64,000 bases of DNA from Pontibacter actiniarum (GTDB lineage: Bacteria; Bacteroidota; Bacteroidia; Cytophagales; Hymenobacteraceae), in the NCBI RefSeq assembly GCF_003585765.1, contig NZ_CP021235.1, positions 2,294,001 to 2,358,000 of the forward strand, in the 5' to 3' direction. Positions 34,711-41,924 of the stretch are shown here, piece by piece. The notes below the pieces were generated by a model. The model worked only from the letters and a program-made list of their open reading frames with translations, had not been told where the DNA came from and did no database searches. Every line of letters begins with the position of its first letter. Positions within the stretch are counted from its first letter, which is position 1. Position numbers and translations under genes: made by a program.

Positions 34711-34771
34711 TGCTCCAACGCGCTTGGCTATTAGGTGGCGTAGCTACCTAATAGCCAAGCGCGTTGGAGCA
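34711..34771 (-). other. attC-like recombination site D (perfect palindrome)
   Basis: Two perfect 26-base inverted arms (34711-34736 and 34746-34771) flank a 9-base loop GGCGTAGCT. The arms begin TGCTCCAACGCGCTTGGCTA; the outer boxes are GCTCCAAC and GTTGGAGC. The loop region GGTGGCGTAGCTACC resembles the GTGAGGCGTAGCCGA core of sites A and E. Unlike classical attC sites, no extrahelical bases are visible, which may reflect recent rearrangement or gene conversion between arms. Confidence 0.75.
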
Positions 34772-34787
34772 TGTTTTTCTTTTCAAC

Positions 34788-35621
34788 TCACTTAACAAAG
34801 ACTTTTTTGGAGAAGAAACTACGTCGCTCACGCCGGACATAGGTCGTATCGCTTTTACCAGACTCTCTGAAGTCGTCCACGCGCCCCCGCAGTATATGGC
34901 GTCCCCTACTTCTTGCAATAAAGGTATAGGTAGCCTTAAAATCCTTACCAAGGACAGTATCCTGCTGGCTCTTATCCACTAACCTGTAAAACTCATCATA
35001 GCCACCAACCAGCAACTGCATGTTCTTTTTTAGCATCGGTGTCTCCAGCGTAACAGTTACCTGACAGGTATCACCCAGCTCCAGTGTATCGCAGTTATTA
35101 CTTACGCTCAAATAATAGCTGCTGTCCTTCATTATTTTCCCCTCTTCATTGAAAATGAGCACCTGATTCACCTCTTCCTTTCCATTCTGCTCGTACATAT
35201 CAACCACCTTGCTTTCCATAGACTCCAAACTTCCATCTTTACGATAGAATTTCCCCCAGCCAACCCTAATACCATCTTTATAGGGGACCATCATTTCCAG
35301 GGTGCCGTTAGGGTAGTAATATTTGGAAATGCCGTTCAAGCGTCCATCATTAAAATGAACTTCCCCCTCTACAGAGCCATCTTCGTAATAATCGGTAAGG
35401 GTTCCATGGTTTTTACCATGCTTATAGTAGCCTATCGTCTCGACCTTTCCGGTTGGGTAATACACCACCCTTTTACCGTGCCAATTGTTTTTTAGTACTT
35501 CAGTTTCGGCTTTTAACGCCCCACTAGAATAATACTCTCGTTGAACGCTACTACTTTGACTGTTACAGGAAAAAGTTAGGAGAGAAATTAGTAAAAGAGT
35601 TAACACCAATGAGTAGGGCAT
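34788..35621 (-). CDS. Cassette gene: MORN-repeat lipoprotein (YwqK-like)
   Basis: 277 residues from ATG 35619-35621 (MPYSLVLTLLLISLLTFSC), a lipoprotein signal with lipobox TFSC; the longer frame to 35669 adds 16 residues. Five MORN-type repeats follow: YYSSGALKAETEVL, YYPTGKVETIGYYKHGKNHG, YYEDGSVEGEVHFNDGRLNG, YYPNGTLEMMVPYKDG, and FYRKDGSLESMES. The C-terminal beta domain (CQVTVTLETPMLKKNMQLLV) ends KKVFVK. Related YwqK-type proteins act as immunity or antitoxin-like factors in some systems, but here export argues for an envelope role. An intact unit between sites D and E. Confidence 0.8.
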   Translation of the reverse strand: MPYSLVLTLLLISLLTFSCNSQSSSVQREYYSSGALKAETEVLKNNWHGKRVVYYPTGKVETIGYYKHGKNHGTLTDYYEDGSVEGEVHFNDGRLNGISKYYYPNGTLEMMVPYKDGIRVGWGKFYRKDGSLESMESKVVDMYEQNGKEEVNQVLIFNEEGKIMKDSSYYLSVSNNCDTLELGDTCQVTVTLETPMLKKNMQLLVGGYDEFYRLVDKSQQDTVLGKDFKATYTFIARSRGRHILRGRVDDFRESGKSDTTYVRRERRSFFSKKVFVK

Positions 35622-35689
35622 TTTATAAAATAGCACTGTCAGAACAAAAGTGTTTTTAACTTTTTCCAATTCTTAATTGATTTAAATAT

Positions 35690-35757
35690 GCTACAACGGT
35701 TTGTACAGGCTGCGAGTGAGGCGTAGCCGAGCATGGAGCCTGTACCGTGTTGGCAGC
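35690..35757 (-). other. attC-like recombination site E
   Basis: Plus-strand outer boxes GCTACAAC (35690-35697) and GTTGGCAG (35749-35756). Inner arms GTACAGGCT (35703-35711) and AGCCTGTAC (35737-35745) are a perfect 9-bp inverted repeat with unequal spacers to the boxes (GGTTT versus CGT), the asymmetry that gives attC sites their polarity. The central region carries GTGAGGCGTAGCCGA, shared with site A. Length 68 bp. Confidence 0.78.
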
Positions 35758-35764
35758 AGGCATT

Positions 35765-35905
35765 TTAACCATTGTCAATGGGTTTATCAAGCTTCCTAAG
35801 ATTCCAGTTTTTCTTAATCCATTGTCCTTTTGAAAAATTGTTTTGCCATACTTTTTGGAAGGGTGGCTCTATTTTATTTATATCAGGCACATAGGCCCTC
35901 TTATG
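35765..35905 (-). pseudogene. C-terminal fragment of an unknown cassette gene
   Basis: A 46-codon frame from the stop at 35765-35767 back to a stop codon just above 35905 reads RAYVPDINKIEPPFQKVWQN then NFSKGQWIKKNWNLRKLDKP-IDNG. It sits about 8 bp from site E, where the end of a cassette gene is expected. Between it and the PhzF-like gene there is about 140 bp of unexplained sequence. Probably the remains of a cassette whose 5' part was lost; family unknown. Confidence 0.4.
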
Positions 35906-36042
35906 TTAAGCAAGAGCAACGTCCGTAGAAATAAATATGCCTTTCACTGGCCTCTGCTGAGCGTACGAAAAGCTCACGGTCTGCACAAGCAATGGCTGAA
36001 AGCAGGTGGGGCAATTTATTTTTTTTATTTAGCCCTAGACTG

Positions 36043-36942
36043 CTAGTTTCTATAGACGCTTGTAGGCAAATCTTTCTCATCAAATATGCCTGCATAACCA
36101 CTCACCTCTGTAGTTGTTACATTATTTATTCTTGAAGTTTTAACCATAATTTTACTGGGCTTGTTCATCGCTTTACCTTGACCAATTATAATTCCTTTGT
36201 TGTTCAAATCATTTTTTTTGCTATATTTTGTTAAATAAGCGCCTAATGCACAAGCTGCTACTCCTGTAGCCGGGTCTTCATTATATCCTGCGTTGTTAGG
36301 AAATTGTCTAGCTTCAAAATCATAGTTCTGATTTTTAGTCTGAAGGCTGAAAGGATAAAAACCAGTAGTACCATACCTGGTACATAAAGCCCATAAATCG
36401 TTAAAATTGGGTTTTAAAGCATGTAATTGTTCATCGTTTATAATAGGAACTATCAATTTGGGTCTTGAAGTAGAAACAGATTGTATAGGAAAATCGGTGG
36501 TATCTATATTTTCCATATTTGTATTCAGACATTTAGCAACTTCTTCTTTGCTAGGATTATTTTGCACAAATTCTGGAGGAAATTGATTTACCGTGACTAG
36601 AATCGAATCATTAATATTTTGATTCAATTTGATATTTATAATGCCTAGAAGAGTTTCAATTTGAATTTTATTTTCTTTTACTAATCCGTGTTTTGCTAAA
36701 AAAGTTGCTCCTGCAATGGTAGCGTGAACACACATTTCCATTTCATGATTTGGCACAAAATATCTAAACTTGTAAGTTATATCTTCCATCGAAGACTCAG
36801 AAATAAAAACACTTTCAAATCCAAAGTATTTAGTTATTTGTAACATTTGATTGGTGGATAGATTTCCATGATCAAATATCAAAGGACAGGGATTTCCTCC
36901 TTTTTCGCCGTCTGAAAACACTGTTGTTTCTACTGTTGTCAT
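36043..36942 (-). CDS. Cassette gene: PhzF-family epimerase/isomerase
   Basis: 299 residues of the PhzF/DAP-epimerase-like fold. Motifs: GGNPCPLIF (15-23), the likely catalytic Glu43 in FESVFI, EMEMCVHATIAGATFL (CGHAT-type site with Val for Gly) and DPATGVAACALG in the second half. PhzF proteins isomerise small acidic metabolites; the substrate here is unknown. It is the most AT-rich gene in the window and clearly unlike the flanks in composition, arguing for transfer. It lies between site E and the palindrome at 36973-37014. Start ATG at 36940-36942. Confidence 0.9.
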   Translation of the reverse strand: MTTVETTVFSDGEKGGNPCPLIFDHGNLSTNQMLQITKYFGFESVFISESSMEDITYKFRYFVPNHEMEMCVHATIAGATFLAKHGLVKENKIQIETLLGIINIKLNQNINDSILVTVNQFPPEFVQNNPSKEEVAKCLNTNMENIDTTDFPIQSVSTSRPKLIVPIINDEQLHALKPNFNDLWALCTRYGTTGFYPFSLQTKNQNYDFEARQFPNNAGYNEDPATGVAACALGAYLTKYSKKNDLNNKGIIIGQGKAMNKPSKIMVKTSRINNVTTTEVSGYAGIFDEKDLPTSVYRN

Positions 36943-36972
36943 ACTTTTGCTTAACTACTGGATCTAAATGAT

Positions 36973-37014
36973 AGTTACGTTTAGCCGCTCAATAAGAATT
37001 GGCTAAACGTAACT
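36973..37014. repeat. 14-bp perfect inverted repeat upstream of PhzF-like gene
   Basis: AGTTACGTTTAGCC (36973-36986) and GGCTAAACGTAACT (37001-37014) flank a 14-base spacer. It sits where another attC-like site would be expected, but its ends (AGTTACG/CGTAACT) lack the AAC...GTT polarity of sites A-E. It may be a diverged or recombined site, or a protein-binding palindrome. No T run follows, so it is not a terminator. Confidence 0.5.
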
Positions 37015-37143
37015 GGACTTCCGGTTATAGGATATACTAAGTTAAGTATAAAGAAGCCATCTATAAGTTTCTGTTCCTGCCAAAGTACCTGAACCCGACC
37101 CTGCAATTCCAGCCAATCAGGTAGGTATTTCTCATAACACATG

Positions 37144-37233
37144 TTATGTTCAGCAGGACAGACAGATGCGCTGTTCTTCCACTTGCAGATAATCATTCAA
37201 AATAGCGAAGTCCCTGTGGATAAGGTTCGATAA
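37144..37233 (+). pseudogene. Possible gene end preceding a terminator (30 codons)
   Basis: A short plus-strand frame MLCSAGQTDALFFHLQIIIQ then NSEVPVDKVR ends at 37233, 24 bp before a clear plus-strand terminator. It may be the 3' remnant of a gene cut by whatever inserted the cassette region. The family is not recognisable, so support is weak. Confidence 0.25.
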
Positions 37234-37257
37234 TTTAATCCTTCGGTCTACACGACA

Positions 37258-37287
37258 GGCCTTCAGTTAACGCTGAAGGCCTTTTTT
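37258..37287 (+). terminator. Intrinsic terminator
   Basis: Nine-bp stem GGCCTTCAG / CTGAAGGCC with a TTAACG loop, followed by TTTTTT. A textbook Rho-independent terminator on the plus strand with no intact gene upstream, suggesting that its gene was lost at the right edge of the cassette region. Confidence 0.8.
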
Positions 37288-37462
37288 ATTGCACTCCGGA
37301 CGCCATTCGAACGCTTTTCCCGCTTTAACCTTATCAACTAGCGTTACATTCGCCCGACTGAAAGGTCTTAGCCCCACTCCAATCACCTTCTTGTTTCTAG
37401 CGCTGCAGGTTGTTCATGACAAAGAATACTTTGGAAACCTCTCTGGGCAAAGATTAGAACCA

Positions 37463-37696
37463 CCTCACACGGCGCTCTCCACCAAAACCCCTACCCTCAT
37501 GTTGGCCCGCAGTGCCAGAGCCAATGCCGACACTCAGAACTTGGCCAACCTTCCGGAGCTGTTGCTGCTTGGCGGCGGATACCCCATCTGGCATAACGGT
37601 CAGGTGATAGGAGGTATCGGCGTAGCTGGCGGCGGCGGACCTGAAAACGACCATACCATCGCCAAAGCCGCAGCAACAGCACTATTTATACCTTAA
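37463..37696 (+). pseudogene. HbpS/GlcG-family (DUF336) protein, N-terminus missing
   Basis: The last about 78 residues (TALSTKTPTLMLARSARANA, LLLGGGYPIWHNGQVIGGIG, VAGGGGPENDHTIAKAAA) match the C-terminal half of HbpS/GlcG heme-binding-type proteins. The expected N-terminal half (VDAGG, RMDGA-type motifs) is absent: the frame upstream to 37289 reads unrelated sequence. So the gene is 5'-truncated. It lies 16 bp before the hydroxyisourate hydrolase gene and was probably its operon partner. Confidence 0.7.
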
Positions 37697-37712
37697 CTCT
37701 AACACGCACAAC

Positions 37713-38120
37713 ATGAAAAACCTAGCTTTATTACTCCTGTTTGTTCTCATAACGACAGTTACGCATGCCCAAACTTCATCCTACCAGTTGTCGAGCCATA
37801 TTTTGGATGTGGCCACTGGCATGCCGGCCAAAGGTGTCCCGGTTCAGCTGGAAAAACTGGATGAAACAACCCAGCAGTGGATACAGGTCGATGAAAAGAG
37901 AACGGACGACAACGGACGAATAAAGGAATTTCTGTCCACCAAAAGTCCTAACGTGGGCATATACAGGCTTCGCTTTTTAGTAGCTGGTTACTTCAAGGGC
38001 AAACAAACGGAGAGCTTTTACCCGTTTATCGAAGTGGTCTTTCAAATTAAGGACAAGGAACACTACCATGTTCCCATCACCCTGTCCCCTTACGGCTACG
38101 CCACCTACAGAGGAAATTAA
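37713..38120 (+). CDS. uraH: 5-hydroxyisourate hydrolase (transthyretin-like), exported
   Basis: 135 residues. Signal peptide about 1-19 (ending THAQ), so the enzyme acts outside the cytoplasm. HIUase motifs: LSSHILDVATGMPAKGVPVQ with the active-site His, RTDDNGRIKEF with Arg, and the HYHVPITLSPYGYATYRG C-terminal signature. The terminal residue is Asn where the family consensus YRG is usually followed by Ser or Thr. The enzyme hydrolyses 5-hydroxyisourate from urate oxidation to OHCU. No urate oxidase or OHCU decarboxylase is seen in the window. ATG 37713. Confidence 0.92.
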   Translation: MKNLALLLLFVLITTVTHAQTSSYQLSSHILDVATGMPAKGVPVQLEKLDETTQQWIQVDEKRTDDNGRIKEFLSTKSPNVGIYRLRFLVAGYFKGKQTESFYPFIEVVFQIKDKEHYHVPITLSPYGYATYRGN

Positions 38121-38140
38121 CCTAAAGCAACACAGCATGT

Positions 38141-38175
38141 ACAGTTTCGCTTCCCCTAGGCGAAACTGTCCTTTT
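38141..38175 (+). terminator. Terminator of the hydroxyisourate hydrolase gene
   Basis: Ten-bp stem ACAGTTTCGC / GCGAAACTGT (38141-38150 and 38160-38169) with a 9-base loop, followed by CCTTTTC, 20 bp past the uraH stop. Confidence 0.7.
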
Positions 38176-38925
38176 CGGAGTGCACTTTCGTTACACTAAC
38201 GGTCAGAGAACCATTCGAATCCTGTCTGTTAAATGTCCAAAAGCTGCAGTTTGTAAGGTCACCTGCCGCCTCTTATTCCCCTTGAAGTAGGTGTGCTTGT
38301 CGTTTAGCTCCGCTCCGCAGTCGCCATGCAAACGATGCCCTTTCTTGCCGAAGTCATCCTGAAGGTCGTCAGAGAGCGGGTAGCGGCTCTTGCGCAAGTT
38401 GCTATGCCTCATGTTGATGCCGATGTTGGGCAGAGGCTGTAGCTGCCTGTCTCCTGCTGATAGTAGGCGTCCTGGTGCAGCGCTGTCCAGAGGTGCAGGT
38501 GGCATGTCTCCGCCAAGCTCGGGTCAATGTCACCGCCGAACAAGCAGTTCTCAATGACGGGCTGCTTCTCATGGAGAAGCGCCTCCTGCACGCTCGGCTG
38601 GTCTGGAAGAGCGCCCTGCCCCCTCTACACGAAAGGGCTCTAGATCTTACTCTTTTGACATCTCTCCTTTTGCAAGGGGAAATGCCCCTGTAAAAGAGGG
38701 TCTTCCGCACTGCGCCCGCGGGAACATACAGGCAGCACCCGTGGGTGTTACCGCTTTGCCGGGGAATATTCACTACGCCACGCACCAGGCAAGGCATAAA
38801 ACCCTGACCTACAACAACAAGCGTCATCCCCTGTCTTGTGTCCTCGCAGAGCAGCCTTGCATGCGTGTTTTGTCCTGTACTACTTGAGGCGAGTTTATCT
38901 ATGTTTCATTCAAACCCACACCATT
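38176..38925. other. Region without a supported gene
   Basis: About 750 bp. Minus-strand frames read EEALLHEKQPVIENCLFGGD and MRHSNLRKSRYPLSDDLQDD, which look more protein-like than random but need a frame change between them and match no family I know. Possibly a decayed small gene. No RNA gene or repeat seen. Confidence 0.3.
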
Positions 38926-39354
38926 ATGGCAACCTTACTGACCAGGCAAACTGACGCCTCCTCGCAACAGCCCTCCTGCAACTTCACTGATCCGGCCCAG
39001 GCCCAGATGGTGGCCCTGCAGGTGCCCCTGGAAGAGCTTCAGGCGCGCTGTGCCCGTTACCGTACGTTACTCGCTTCGCTGCAGCCATCACAGGAGCACA
39101 CCATGATTCAGGCTGCCAACTTCACCACCGACTCGGTGCGCCAGCTACTCGAGCAAAGCCCCGACAGCGCCTTTATCCGTGTCTACTATGGTATCGAGGA
39201 AGATGGGACGCACCGGCTTTTCATGGCCCCTGTCACCGAGCCGATGGCGCTTTCGGCGACCGAAGCGGCGGACATGCTCTTTGTAGACGACTGCTGTCAC
39301 TGCCCGCCAAGGCTTAACTGTCCGGCAGACGAGCTGCTTGACGCAGCGGACTGA
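38926..39354 (+). CDS. Small protein of unknown function, Cys-rich C-terminus
   Basis: 142 residues from ATG 38926 (MATLLTRQTDASSQQPS); the longer frame from 38836 adds a non-conserved leader. A soluble domain (NFTTDSVRQLLEQSPDSAFI, RVYYGIEEDGTHRLFMAPVT) is followed by DDCCHCPPRLNCPADELLD, with four closely spaced Cys that could bind a metal. The family is not recognised. It is the first of four same-strand genes leading into a two-component pair, 53 bp before the membrane protein gene. Confidence 0.7.
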   Translation: MATLLTRQTDASSQQPSCNFTDPAQAQMVALQVPLEELQARCARYRTLLASLQPSQEHTMIQAANFTTDSVRQLLEQSPDSAFIRVYYGIEEDGTHRLFMAPVTEPMALSATEAADMLFVDDCCHCPPRLNCPADELLDAAD

Positions 39355-39407
39355 TTTTTCTATCTTGAGGCACAGGAATACCCTGTGCCTCTCTTACTTA
39401 CCAGCCT

Positions 39408-40052
39408 ATGTGGGATATTTACCTTCATTTCGCGCTCCTGCTCGCCAACCTCCTGCTCTGGGGCGCCTGTTACCGCTCCTTACTCAGGCCGCTCCGGGTG
39501 CTGGGTGCCACACTGGCCCTCACCCTGCTCCTGGAGGGCTATGCCGCTTACCTGATGTGGCACCTGATGCGGAACCTGTACCTGTATCACCTGCTCACGC
39601 CCGTGCAGTATGCGGGTTATGCCCTGGTCTTCTACCAGGCGCTCAAACCGGGGCTCCCTGCCAAAGCAATACGGAGCTCCATCCCGCTGTTCCTGCTAGT
39701 GTCGCTGTTCTTTGCCCTGCTGCAGGGCACCGACACGTTCAATTCGTACGCTTCCTCACTTAAGCACCTCTTGCTGGCCGGCTGCGCCCTTATGTATTAC
39801 TACGATATATTCACCCACCTGAGTGAAGCGCGCCTGCACACGGCCCCCCTGTTCTGGGTCAGCACTGGCCTGTTGTTCCATTCACTGGGTAACTTCTTTC
39901 TCTACGGTCTGATGAATACGCTCCTGGTGGAGTCCTTTGAGTTAGCCCACCTGTTATACTATTTTAGTGAATTTCTCGGATATCTTTTGTATCTTACTTT
40001 CCTGATTGCCTTCCTGCTAGGCAGCAAACAGGCACTGCGCCCGGCAACGTAA
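39408..40052 (+). CDS. Multi-pass membrane protein of unknown function
   Basis: 214 residues with about six or seven hydrophobic helices (YLHFALLLANLLLWGACYRS, VLGATLALTLLLEGYAAYLM, IPLFLLVSLFFALLQ, LLYLTFLIAFLLG). Soluble loops are short. The layout resembles small 7TM sensory modules that precede histidine kinases in Bacteroidota, and a histidine kinase gene follows 35 bp downstream. A role as the signal-input partner of that kinase is inference. Confidence 0.72.
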   Translation: MWDIYLHFALLLANLLLWGACYRSLLRPLRVLGATLALTLLLEGYAAYLMWHLMRNLYLYHLLTPVQYAGYALVFYQALKPGLPAKAIRSSIPLFLLVSLFFALLQGTDTFNSYASSLKHLLLAGCALMYYYDIFTHLSEARLHTAPLFWVSTGLLFHSLGNFFLYGLMNTLLVESFELAHLLYYFSEFLGYLLYLTFLIAFLLGSKQALRPAT

Positions 40053-40087
40053 GGCCCTTGCCATTGTCCTATTTCAACTCCTTTCCT

Positions 40088-40921
40088 ATGAGCGATGTAC
40101 CTTGGATCATCGGCGCAGGCACTGCCCTTCTGTTAGGGCTCAGCATCTTCATTACCCTGATGACGCTTACCTACCAGCAAAGGCGCCTGCAGCATCGAAA
40201 GGAGCTCGATCACCTGACAATGGCTTACCAGCGGGAGATCCTCCAGGCCCGGCTGGAAGCGCAGGAGCAAACACTTCTTGCTGTCTCCCAGGAACTGCAC
40301 GATAACCTGGGGCAGCAGCTGGCACTTATCAGGCTGCATATGAGCACCCTAGATATGACCGGCACCCAGCCTCCCGGGCAAAAAGTACAATTCTGTAAGG
40401 AGGTCCTCGATCAGGCTGTTACTGACCTGCGGCACCTTTCCAGGCGGCTCAACAGCCGGCATGTAGACCACCAGTCCCTACCGGACCTATTGCGCGACCT
40501 GCTCCAGTCCATCCAAAAAACCGGTGTGCTAACGGCCACTTTCCGGTTGCAGGGGCAGGAGCAGAACATACCTGCGGAAAAAAAGCTCCTTGTTTTTCGC
40601 ATGGTGCAGGAGGCCCTGAGTAACAGCATCCGGCACGCCGCAGCCACCAGCATTCGGGCGTGCCTTGCCTACCACAGCGATAAGCTCCTCTTACAGATCA
40701 GCGACGACGGCAAGGGAATAAAGCCCTCGGAGCTCTCCTCGCGCGTGGGCAGCTCCGAAGGAAGCGGGCTTTTCAACATGCACTACCGGGCCAAGCTGAT
40801 GGGGGCTCGTCTCCTGATCCGGCGCCAGGAGCCCCGGGGCACCCTTGTTTCCATAGAACTACCCTATTACACACCAAATACTACAAGCTATGACCACAAC
40901 CAAAGTAGCCCTTGTGGATGA
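40088..40921 (+). CDS. Sensor histidine kinase, NarX/DesK-type (HisKA_3)
   Basis: 277 residues from ATG 40088 (MSDVPWIIGAGTALLLGL); the TTG at 40058 would add ten residues. One membrane span (about 5-28), a coiled-coil linker, the phosphoacceptor helix SQELHDNLGQQLALIRLH (His71), and a HATPase_c domain with VQEALSNSIRHA, ISDDGKGI and EGSGLFNMHYRAKLMGARL. It lacks a sensor domain of its own, so the 7TM gene upstream may supply it. It overlaps the response regulator gene by 32 bp. Confidence 0.92.
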   Translation: MSDVPWIIGAGTALLLGLSIFITLMTLTYQQRRLQHRKELDHLTMAYQREILQARLEAQEQTLLAVSQELHDNLGQQLALIRLHMSTLDMTGTQPPGQKVQFCKEVLDQAVTDLRHLSRRLNSRHVDHQSLPDLLRDLLQSIQKTGVLTATFRLQGQEQNIPAEKKLLVFRMVQEALSNSIRHAAATSIRACLAYHSDKLLLQISDDGKGIKPSELSSRVGSSEGSGLFNMHYRAKLMGARLLIRRQEPRGTLVSIELPYYTPNTTSYDHNQSSPCG

Positions 40922-41522
40922 CCACAGGCTTTTCCGCAAAGGCCTGCTCGAGCTCATCAATGGATTCAGCGACTATACCGTCACTCTGGAAGCCGATAAC
41001 GGGAAAGACCTTACCCATAAACTTTTCCCGGAGAAGATCCCCGACATCGTGCTGCTTGACATCAGCATGCCCGTTATGAACGGCTATGAAACCGCCGCCT
41101 GGCTGCAGGCCCACCACCCAAGTATTAAGATCCTGGCCCTGTCCATGGGCCAGGAGGAGGAAACGATCCTGCGCATGCTCCGCTGCGGCATCAACGGCTA
41201 CCTGCTCAAGACAGCCGACCCCTCGGAGCTGCGGATGGCGCTCGATGCCCTCTTGGTCAATGGTAGTTACTACGCCGGCAGCGTGAGCGAGGTCCTTAAA
41301 AAGGACCTGCAGGGCGAACGTCTGACCCTCACCGAGCGTGAGCTCCAGGTCCTGCGCCTGGCCTGCACGGAGCTGCCCTACAAAGCCATTGCCGCCGAGC
41401 TGCACCTCTCACCCCGTGCGGTGGAGACCGCCCGGGAGCACTTGTTTCAAAAGCTGCAGGTTTCCTCCCGGGTGGGCTTGGCTGTGTATGCCATCACACA
41501 CGGCCTTTACCAGCCGGAATAA
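40890..41522 (+). CDS. NarL/LuxR-family response regulator
   Basis: 210 residues. Receiver domain with acidic pair VALVDDHRLF, phosphoacceptor Asp57 in VLLDISMPVMNG, and the switch residues LALSMGQ and LLKTADPSEL. A LuxR-type helix-turn-helix covers about 145-205 (LTERELQVLRLACTELPYKA, AELHLSPRAVETAREHLFQK). Cognate partner of the overlapping HisKA_3 kinase. Targets unknown; the unlinked Cys-rich and 7TM genes are in the same transcription unit. Confidence 0.93.
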   Translation: MTTTKVALVDDHRLFRKGLLELINGFSDYTVTLEADNGKDLTHKLFPEKIPDIVLLDISMPVMNGYETAAWLQAHHPSIKILALSMGQEEETILRMLRCGINGYLLKTADPSELRMALDALLVNGSYYAGSVSEVLKKDLQGERLTLTERELQVLRLACTELPYKAIAAELHLSPRAVETAREHLFQKLQVSSRVGLAVYAITHGLYQPE

Positions 41523-41542
41523 CACCTGCCTAAATGGAAGGA

Positions 41543-41584
41543 AATCCACGTTCTTCTGCTACCATTAGCAGAAGAACGTGGATT
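41543..41584 (+). terminator. Long perfect hairpin after the response regulator
   Basis: Two perfect 19-base arms, AATCCACGTTCTTCTGCTA and its complement, with a CCAT loop, 20 bp after the response-regulator stop. The stem is only moderately GC-rich and no strong T run follows (GATTGAAAGCG), so it may be a terminator or an mRNA-stabilising hairpin. Confidence 0.5.
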
Positions 41585-41924
41585 GAAAGCGTGTTGTTTA
41601 TAGCTGATGTGGCTGTACTGGCGCACCTACCACTGTAGCCTAAGGCAGTGAACGGTTAAGGTACTCCTAAAGAATGGCTAAGCAGCCACAGCAAACGCAG
41701 CTCTAGAAAAATAGGAGAACTACTGTTTGTATATGAGATAAGCCTTGATAGGAGCAGGCTTTGAGATTATGCCGAAAGTCAGTTTAAAACTTGACCAAAT
41801 AGAAAACCCAAACCGTCGTCTGGGCAAACGAGGCTTTCGGAATGCGGAGTGGTAAGTGTATGCAAGGTCCATGTGCTGTATGCCACCTACAATCGATTTC
41901 CACCAAAGCCGGCAACACCTCCAG

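Noticed and set aside
36973..37014. Sixth attC-like site
   Set aside because: The inverted repeat is perfect but its ends lack the AAC...GTT polarity of the other five sites, so it is recorded only as a repeat.
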